The notes beneath the pieces are model-generated. The model saw only the letters and a program-made list of their open reading frames with translations. It had not been told where the DNA came from and did no database searches. From contig DMFR01000368.1 of NCBI GenBank assembly GCA_003450125.1, forward strand, positions 8,169-19,941: a stretch of 11,773 nucleotides of DNA, given 5' to 3'. Source of the stretch: Prolixibacteraceae bacterium (lineage in GTDB: Bacteria > Bacteroidota > Bacteroidia > Bacteroidales > Prolixibacteraceae). This document shows positions 1-5,935 of this stretch, in pieces (position 1 is the stretch's first letter; the number at the start of each line of letters is the position of its first letter). The position numbers were made by a program, and so were the translations under genes.

Positions 1-189
1 AAGGAAAAACGCGCAGCCGAGTTAGTGGTGGCCAACAAAGAACTGGCCTTTCAAAACGAAGTAAAGGAAAAACGTGCAGCCGAGTTAGTGGTGGCCAACA
101 AAGAATTGGACTTTCAAAACAATGAGAAAGAAAAACGTGCCGCTGAGCTAATCATTGCGGATAAAGAACTGGTGTATCAAATTAGGGAA
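1..189 (+). repeat. 63-bp tandem repeat encoding a 21-residue coiled-coil unit
   Basis: Three consecutive 63-bp units (1-63, 64-126, 127-189) each begin KEKRAAEL and continue with a (V/I)(V/A)(A)(N/D)KEL segment and an aromatic-Gln pair. Units 1 and 2 differ at only a few bases; unit 3 is more diverged, and a fourth partial unit (KEKSEIANVELE) decays into the PAS linker. Twenty-one residues equals three heptads, which fits a continuous coiled coil. The array probably continues upstream of the window. Similar KEKRAAEL/ANKEL repeats are known from bacterial sensor kinases. Confidence 0.9.
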
Positions 190-2238
190 AAAGAAAAAAG
201 CGAAATTGCAAATGTAGAATTGGAAGCAATCGGCGATTCGTTAAAGTTGGCCTCTCAATATTCGCTTAGCCTGATTGAGGCAAGCCGTGATCCATTGATT
301 ACAATCAATACCGAAGGGAAGATCACCGATATGAACGAGGCAACAGTAAATATCACCGGACTGACACGTCAAAAACTAACGGGCTCCTACTTTCTGGATT
401 ATTTTACTGAACCGCAAAAAGCGCGTGAAGTTTATCAGGAAGTTTTTGCAAAAGGATCTGTAGCTGATTCTCCGCTTACATTGCGACATAAAGATGGCAA
501 ACTAACCGATGTATTATTTAACGGATCGGTTTATAAAGATGACCGTGGAAATGTATTGGGAGTGGTGATTGTAGCACGAGACGTGACCGATCAGAAAAAA
601 ATAGCCACGGAATTGATAGAAGCCAAGATGTTTGCTGAAATGGCTACCAGTATTGCTGAAATAGCTAAAAATAAGGCAGAAAAATCAGCCATCATGGCTG
701 AGAATGCGGTCAAAGCCAAACAGCAATTTTTGTCGAACATGAGCCATGAAATCCGTACTCCTATGAATGCGATTATCGGGTTTACCAAAGTGGTACTCAA
801 AACAGATTTGACAGCCAAGCAAAAAGAATATTTAACAGCCATTAAAATGAGCGGCGATGCATTAATCGTGCTTATTAACGACATACTCGACCTGGCAAAG
901 GTAGATGCCGGGAAAATGACCTTTGAACAAATCCCTTTCCAATTATCCCTTTCCATCTCTGCCATGCTTCATTTATTTGAAACAAAGATCCAGGAAAGGA
1001 ATCTGAAGCTGGTAATTCACTATGACAAGAACATTCCCCAGGTATTGGTGGGCGACCCGGTACGTTTACACCAGATCATATTAAACCTGGTGAGCAATGC
1101 AGTCAAGTTCACCACAAAGGGGAAAATTACAGTAAGTGTAAATTTACTGGCTGAAGACAACGATAAAGTAACCGTTGAATTTGCGGTTATCGATACAGGG
1201 ATTGGCATTCAGGAAAGTAAAATAGCGACCATTTTCGAGAACTTCCAGCAAGCCACCAGCGGTACCTCAAGATTATATGGGGGAACTGGGTTGGGCCTTG
1301 CCATCGTAAAACAATTGGTGCAGTCGCAGGGTGGAACCATTCACGTAAAAAGTCTGGTCAATGAAGGCTCTACCTTTAGTTTTACTCTTAGTTTCAAAAA
1401 AACAAAGGCAGATGCTGAACCAGAAACAGTAACAGTGGAACAGGATGATGAAATAAAAGGCCTTAAAGTATTGGTCGTTGAAGACATTGCCCTCAATCAG
1501 TTACTGATGAAAACGTTATTGGATGATTTCGGATTTGAATCTGATATTGCAGCCAATGGCAAAATAGCCATCGAGAAACTAAAATACAATACCTATGATA
1601 TCATTTTGATGGACTTGCAGATGCCTGAAATGAACGGCTTTGAAGCCACTGAATACATTCGCAGTACCCTGAACCTGACCATCCCCATCATTGCATTAAC
1701 GGCCGATGTCACGACCGTTGACCTGGCAAAATGCACTGCTGTAGGGATGAATGATTACCTGGCCAAGCCCGTTGATGAAAGATTGTTGTACAGCAAGATA
1801 GTGAGCTTCGTCAAAAAAAGTATAGTAGTCAGTGAAAAATTAATAGAAGCAGATGAGAGCTATGGCAATAAGCCTTTAAGATGCATTGACCTGGACTATT
1901 TAACCCACCGAACAAAATCGAACCCGGCATTGATGTTGCAAATGATTTCACTTTACCTGGAACAGACTCCGCCTTTAGTTAGCGCCATGAAACAGGGATT
2001 TCAGGAAAAAGACTGGCATTCCTTGTATTCGGCAGTCCATAAAATGATCCCTTCATTTTCTATCATGGGCATGAGCGTGGATTTTGAAAACATGGCTAAG
2101 CAGATACAGGAATATGCAACTACCCAAAAACAATCGGATGGCATCTATGACATGGTATTACAGCTTGAAAATATATTGGAACAATCGTGTAATGAATTGG
2201 AAATAGAATACAATACAATGAAAAACGCTGTGAATTAA
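1..2238 (+). CDS. Hybrid histidine kinase (PAS-HisKA-HATPase-REC-HPt), 5' end outside window
   Basis: A multi-step phosphorelay sensor kinase; 745 residues are visible and the frame is open from base 1, so the true start is upstream. Counting from the first window codon, the order is: three 21-residue charged coiled-coil repeats (1-63); a PAS domain (about 88-200, ending in the usual ARDVTDQK); a short coiled coil; HisKA with phospho-acceptor His249 in NMSHEIRTPMN; HATPase_c with the N box around Asn366, G1 box DTGIG (Asp398) and G2 box GTGLGLA; a receiver domain (487-605) with acidic pair E494/D495, phospho-acceptor Asp538 in LMDLQMPEMNG, Thr567 and Lys589; and an HPt domain (about 628-735) with His680 in AVHKMIPSF. 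No membrane segment is visible, so the visible part is cytoplasmic. The first GTG codons (25, 28) lie inside the repeat and are unlikely starts. The ligand sensed is unknown. All catalytic residues look intact. Confidence 0.93.
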   Translation, partial: KEKRAAELVVANKELAFQNEVKEKRAAELVVANKELDFQNNEKEKRAAELIIADKELVYQIREKEKSEIANVELEAIGDSLKLASQYSLSLIEASRDPLITINTEGKITDMNEATVNITGLTRQKLTGSYFLDYFTEPQKAREVYQEVFAKGSVADSPLTLRHKDGKLTDVLFNGSVYKDDRGNVLGVVIVARDVTDQKKIATELIEAKMFAEMATSIAEIAKNKAEKSAIMAENAVKAKQQFLSNMSHEIRTPMNAIIGFTKVVLKTDLTAKQKEYLTAIKMSGDALIVLINDILDLAKVDAGKMTFEQIPFQLSLSISAMLHLFETKIQERNLKLVIHYDKNIPQVLVGDPVRLHQIILNLVSNAVKFTTKGKITVSVNLLAEDNDKVTVEFAVIDTGIGIQESKIATIFENFQQATSGTSRLYGGTGLGLAIVKQLVQSQGGTIHVKSLVNEGSTFSFTLSFKKTKADAEPETVTVEQDDEIKGLKVLVVEDIALNQLLMKTLLDDFGFESDIAANGKIAIEKLKYNTYDIILMDLQMPEMNGFEATEYIRSTLNLTIPIIALTADVTTVDLAKCTAVGMNDYLAKPVDERLLYSKIVSFVKKSIVVSEKLIEADESYGNKPLRCIDLDYLTHRTKSNPALMLQMISLYLEQTPPLVSAMKQGFQEKDWHSLYSAVHKMIPSFSIMGMSVDFENMAKQIQEYATTQKQSDGIYDMVLQLENILEQSCNELEIEYNTMKNAVN

Positions 2239-2306
2239 TTACGATTCAGGCAATACACAGCAAGAACCTGGTTCCCGCTAAAACTAAAATAAACAAGTTA
2301 AAACTA

Positions 2307-2741
2307 ATGGAAAACAAAAACAAAATAAAACTCTTTTTGGTCGATGACGATGCCGTATTTCTAAAGTTATTAGAAATTGAATTCCTTGAACATGGCGATT
2401 TTGATATTGAAACCTACTCTACTGGAGAGTTATGTATGAAAAATATCTCAAATGGCCCTGATGTAGTTATTCTTGATTATCATCTCGATGGCATTGACCG
2501 GGACGCGATGAACGGAATTGACACCCTGGATCAGATAAAAGCATTTAATCCCGAAATTCCCGTTATAATGCTCTCTTCCCAGGATAGAATCGACGTGGCC
2601 ATCAATTGTATGCATCACAAAGCAACCGACTATGTAGTGAAAAGCGAAACGGCCTTTATGCGACTTCAAAAAATCATTGATGCCATCTTCGAACTTCGCA
2701 AAATGACAAAACAACTCAACTGGTATATGGACAGGATGTAA
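2307..2741 (+). CDS. Single-domain response regulator (REC only)
   Basis: A 144-residue receiver protein with no output domain. The REC fold is complete: the acidic cluster is Asp13-Asp15 in LVDDDAVF, the phospho-acceptor is Asp57 in VILDYHLDG, the switch Ser is at 90/91 in MLSSQ, and the conserved Lys is Lys112 in YVVKSE. After Asp57 there is a lengthened beta3-alpha3 loop (DGIDRDAMNGID) instead of the usual short LPGMNG turn. The ATG at 2307 follows an A-rich leader, usual for Bacteroidota. The gene starts 68 bp after the hybrid kinase and ends before a strong terminator, so the two are probably co-transcribed. The likely role is to take phosphate from the kinase's HPt His, or to act by protein-protein contact. 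Partners are inferred only from position. Confidence 0.9.
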   Translation: MENKNKIKLFLVDDDAVFLKLLEIEFLEHGDFDIETYSTGELCMKNISNGPDVVILDYHLDGIDRDAMNGIDTLDQIKAFNPEIPVIMLSSQDRIDVAINCMHHKATDYVVKSETAFMRLQKIIDAIFELRKMTKQLNWYMDRM

Positions 2742-3084
2742 TTTAGCCTAGCATTCGGGCAATTGGCTCCATGGAATGATGTAAAATATCCGATAGAAGA
2801 TTTACAGAAATGTTTTTATGAAAATTTATCAGAGACGACCTATTCAAAAATCAATTTTGAATAGGTCGTCTTATTTCAATTTAAGGTGATCCGACAAGCC
2901 AAAGACAAATGTGTCATTTTAGGAATTCCTTTCCAACAAACATCCCAAACGTAAAATAATTTTACTATTTGCCTAAGTATGCTGGTCAATCAGTGAATTA
3001 TGTAAGTAATTTGTAGAATATTATAACTTCTTGGAGTAGGTTGTTTCAATCTTTGTTGCAAGATCATTTACAAAAACTTACAAC
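2742..3084. other. Intergenic region between response regulator and ice-binding lipoprotein gene
   Basis: This 343-bp gap contains the hairpin terminator at 2834-2875 and about 210 bp of AT-rich DNA before the lipoprotein start. The leader of the lipoprotein gene must contain its promoter, but I found no clean TAnnTTTG/TTTG pair. Near misses are TAATTTG at about 3007-3013 and AATCTTTG at about 3048-3055. No coding frame of substance and no RNA gene were recognised. Confidence 0.6.
2834..2875 (+). terminator. Rho-independent-like terminator after the signalling pair
   Basis: A perfect 16-bp inverted repeat (2834-2849 against 2855-2870, arm GACGACCTATTCAAAA) encloses a 5-nt loop, and one further A-T pair extends it. 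A T-rich tract follows (TTATTT). It lies 92 bp beyond the response-regulator stop and separates that operon from the next gene. Confidence 0.85.
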
Positions 3085-5820
3085 ATGAAAAGTAATTTTA
3101 TTTTTAGAAAACTAGAGAATCCTCAAGAGCCAACGCGGAGGAGAAATTCCAGGTTATTCAATCCAGCGTGGCTAATGATGGTACTATTTGGACTTACCAT
3201 GTGGCAATGTCAAAAGGACGACTATAAAGGTGAAACGAAGGGCGTTTGCCCTGAAGTAGTTTCCACGGTCCCTGCTCGCGATGCTATTAATGTAATAGCC
3301 AACAAGCCCATTACAGCGACTTTCAATGAGACGATGAACGCCTCAACGATCACCTCGGCCAACTTTCAGTTGACACAGGGTACCAATTCCATTACAGGAA
3401 TGAAACAGGCAGCCGTAGCTATTCAAGGAGTTGTTTCTCCATTAACGGGCGAAACAGCTACTTATACGTTCACCCCTGCAACTCCGCTTGCACCATTCAC
3501 CCTTTATACGGGAACGATTAAAAAAGGAGTGAAAGATCCGATGAACAATATGCTTCAGGAAGATTACACATGGAGTTTCACCACTCAACCATTGGTCAGC
3601 TTGTCTGCAAATCCATTGGTTGGAGGAACGATCAGCGGAGGCGGACTATTTAATGTAGGCACCACGGTAACCGCAACTGTAGCTGCCAACCCAGGCTATG
3701 TATTTGCCAACTGGACGGAAGCAGGAGTAGTTGTATCAACCAGTGCTCTATACCCATTTGAATTAACAAGCAACAGAACATTGGTAGCCAACTTTGTTGC
3801 GCAATACAATGTAGCAATTTCTTCGCTTCCATTGTTAGGCGGAACGACCACCGGTGCAGGAGCCTATAATGCAGGCACTTCAGTAACAATAACTGCCACA
3901 CCAGGTGTTGGATATACATTTACCAACTGGACTGAAGGGACAACAGTTGTATCAGCGCTTAATACTTATACATTCCCAATTGGCGCTAACAGAGTACTGG
4001 TGGCTAATTTTGGCATTAACATGTACATGTTAAATCTAATTTACACCAATGGAACAGTTGCAAAATCACCCAATCAGACGACATTCAGTCATGGAACTTC
4101 GGTTCTGCTTACTGCAACACCCGCTGTAGGTTATACATTTACTTCATGGAGCGGTGATGCTACAGGCAATACCAACCCATTAACAATTGTGATGAATTCT
4201 GAAAAAACCATTACCGCCAACTTTACGGCCTCACAAGTTTCATTGTCACTTTCATCGCTTCCATTGTTAGGCGGAACAACAACCGGCGCTGGCTCCTTCA
4301 ATCTGGGGGTTACGGCAACAGCAAAAGCAACAGCCAATATTGGATATACTTTCACCAACTGGACAGAAGGAGCAAACATCGTTTCGACACTTGCTAATTA
4401 TCCATTTACCATTACAACGAACAGAACCTTGGTAGCCAACTTTACTGCAGCCGTTGCACAATTCACCGTAGGGCTGACATCCAACCCATTATTGGGTGGA
4501 ACGACAACAGGCAGCGGATCATTTAACTCTGGTTCATCAGTAACTGTAGGAGCGGTAGCCAACCTTGGATATACGTTCACCAACTGGACTGAAGGCGCAA
4601 ACATTGTTTCAACCAATGCGAATTACACCTTTAATATAACTGCCAACAAGAATTTGGTAGCCAACTTTGCTTCGGTTGCAGCAAAATATACAGTAGCACT
4701 GTCATCGAATCCACTATTGGGAGGAACAACTTTAGGTGGCGGATCATTTAACTCGGGTTCTTCAGTAACTATAGGAGCGGTAGCCAATCTTGGATTTACA
4801 TTCACTAATTGGACAGAAGGAGCAAACATTGTTTCGACAAATGCGAATTACACTTTTAATTTAACTGCCAACAAAAATTTGACAGCTAACTTTACACCAG
4901 TTGTTGCAGGTCAGTTCCTGGTAGACATATCAGCCAATCCGTTATTCGGTGGATCCACCAATGGAGAAGGATTGTACAATTCAGGTACAATTGTAAACTT
5001 AACGGCAACACCGAATTCAGGGTTTACATTTACCAACTGGACCGAAGGCGCAAACATTGTCTCAACCAATGCGAACTATTCGTTTACAATTAGCGGCAAC
5101 AGGGTATTCGTCGCAAACTTTAAGGCTGACGTAATTATACCATTAGGGCCAGCTCCTGTTAATCTAGGAACAGCCGGAGACTTTACAGCCTTGACTAAAT
5201 CGGGCGTTTCGACTACCGGCGTTACTTCAGTGGGAGGAAATATTGGTGTTAGTCCAGCAGCAGCATCTTCACTTACCGGATTTGGTTTGATTATGAGTAC
5301 CGATGGCCAGTCTTCTCATACGCCTATTATTACAGGCAAAGCATATGCATCGGATTACGCAGCTCCAACACCTGCCAAGATGACTACCGCAGTGAGCGAC
5401 ATGGAAACGGCATTCACTACCGCCAATAACTTGGTAGTACCTGCTCCAATTGTAGGTCTTTACGCTGGTGATATCAGTGGTAGGACTTTGGTTGCAGGTC
5501 TCTATAAATGGAGTTCTGGCGTTTTAATAACCAATGCTGGTGTTACCTTAAGCGGTGGCCCAAATGATGTATGGATATTCCAGATTGCACAGAATCTGAC
5601 AGTAGATAATAGCGCAATCGTTACCTTAATAGGCGGTGCACAAGCCAAGAACATCTTTTGGGTTGTAACTGGACAGGCAACATTAGGAACAAACACTGAT
5701 TTCAGTGGAATTATCCTCAGCAAAACATTGATTTCTCTAAACACCGGCGCTAGGGTTACTGGTAGGTTATTGGCACAGACAGCCGTTACTTTAAATGCAA
5801 GTACAGTAGTCGAACCATAA
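3085..5820 (+). CDS. Surface-exposed ice-binding-like lipoprotein: Ig-like domain, seven InlB-B-type repeats, C-terminal DUF3494 domain
   Basis: A 911-residue protein. An unusually long basic N-region (1-27) precedes a hydrophobic core ending at Cys42. The lipobox (TMWQC) is loose, as is common in Bacteroidota. Directly after the cysteine comes QKDD, which matches the lipoprotein export signal described in Capnocytophaga that sends lipoproteins to the cell surface. Residues about 55-168 resemble a Big_5/SbsA-type Ig-like domain (STVPARDAINV, ATFNETMN, ending TWSFTT). Seven repeats of about 68 residues follow (171-679), each ending in (V/T)ANF with a central FTNWTEG, as in InlB B-repeat-like domains. 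Residues about 692-911 match the DUF3494 ice-binding beta-solenoid family: NLGTAGDFTALTKSGVSTTG, GNIGVSPAAASSLTGFG, LYKWSSGV, NDVWIFQIAQNL, GGAQAKNIFWVV and GRLLAQTAVTLNAS. No type IX C-terminal signal is visible, so anchoring is probably by lipid. Ice binding itself is inferred from the family; some members may serve general adhesion. Terminators on both sides suggest a single-gene transcript. Confidence 0.9.
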   Translation: MKSNFIFRKLENPQEPTRRRNSRLFNPAWLMMVLFGLTMWQCQKDDYKGETKGVCPEVVSTVPARDAINVIANKPITATFNETMNASTITSANFQLTQGTNSITGMKQAAVAIQGVVSPLTGETATYTFTPATPLAPFTLYTGTIKKGVKDPMNNMLQEDYTWSFTTQPLVSLSANPLVGGTISGGGLFNVGTTVTATVAANPGYVFANWTEAGVVVSTSALYPFELTSNRTLVANFVAQYNVAISSLPLLGGTTTGAGAYNAGTSVTITATPGVGYTFTNWTEGTTVVSALNTYTFPIGANRVLVANFGINMYMLNLIYTNGTVAKSPNQTTFSHGTSVLLTATPAVGYTFTSWSGDATGNTNPLTIVMNSEKTITANFTASQVSLSLSSLPLLGGTTTGAGSFNLGVTATAKATANIGYTFTNWTEGANIVSTLANYPFTITTNRTLVANFTAAVAQFTVGLTSNPLLGGTTTGSGSFNSGSSVTVGAVANLGYTFTNWTEGANIVSTNANYTFNITANKNLVANFASVAAKYTVALSSNPLLGGTTLGGGSFNSGSSVTIGAVANLGFTFTNWTEGANIVSTNANYTFNLTANKNLTANFTPVVAGQFLVDISANPLFGGSTNGEGLYNSGTIVNLTATPNSGFTFTNWTEGANIVSTNANYSFTISGNRVFVANFKADVIIPLGPAPVNLGTAGDFTALTKSGVSTTGVTSVGGNIGVSPAAASSLTGFGLIMSTDGQSSHTPIITGKAYASDYAAPTPAKMTTAVSDMETAFTTANNLVVPAPIVGLYAGDISGRTLVAGLYKWSSGVLITNAGVTLSGGPNDVWIFQIAQNLTVDNSAIVTLIGGAQAKNIFWVVTGQATLGTNTDFSGIILSKTLISLNTGARVTGRLLAQTAVTLNASTVVEP
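3595..5121 (+). repeat. Seven tandem InlB-B-like repeats within the ice-binding lipoprotein gene
   Basis: The units lie at about 3595-3795, 3805-4011, 4021-4224, 4237-4443, 4462-4668, 4687-4893 and 4915-5121, with a period of about 225 bp in the last four. Six share the plan NPL(L/V)GGTT, G(S/A)(F/Y)N, (Y/F)TFTNWTEG, (L/V)(V/T)ANF. Units 5 and 6 are the closest pair, with roughly six substitutions over their shared 58-residue core. Unit 3 is the outlier: it lacks the GG motif and carries WSGDATGNTNPLTIVM, closer to the classical B-repeat form. Confidence 0.9.
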
Positions 5821-5836
5821 GATTAAAAACAGGTAG

Positions 5837-5892
5837 AAACCCACATGGTTGTAAAAAGAAATGAAATCGGATTTCATTCATGTGGGTTTTAT
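5837..5892 (+). terminator. Nested hairpin terminator after the ice-binding lipoprotein gene
   Basis: The outer stem is a perfect 11-bp inverted repeat (5837-5847 AAACCCACATG against 5879-5889), followed by a T-rich tract (TTTTATTTT). Its loop contains a second hairpin of 8 bp (5860-5867 against 5871-5878) around a CGG loop. It begins 17 bp beyond the stop. An in-frame ATG at 5861 for the next gene falls inside this structure, which argues against its use as a start. Confidence 0.8.
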
Positions 5893-5935
5893 TTTAACCT
5901 TAAAAAATTTCAAAATAAAATTTATACAAAATCAT

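Noticed and set aside
4131..4829. Several antisense open frames with similar predicted peptides (4131-4379, 4398-4616, 4623-4829)
   Set aside because: They are the reverse complements of the same tandem repeat units in the lipoprotein gene, so their similarity to one another is inherited from the sense repeats. They have no independent coding signal.
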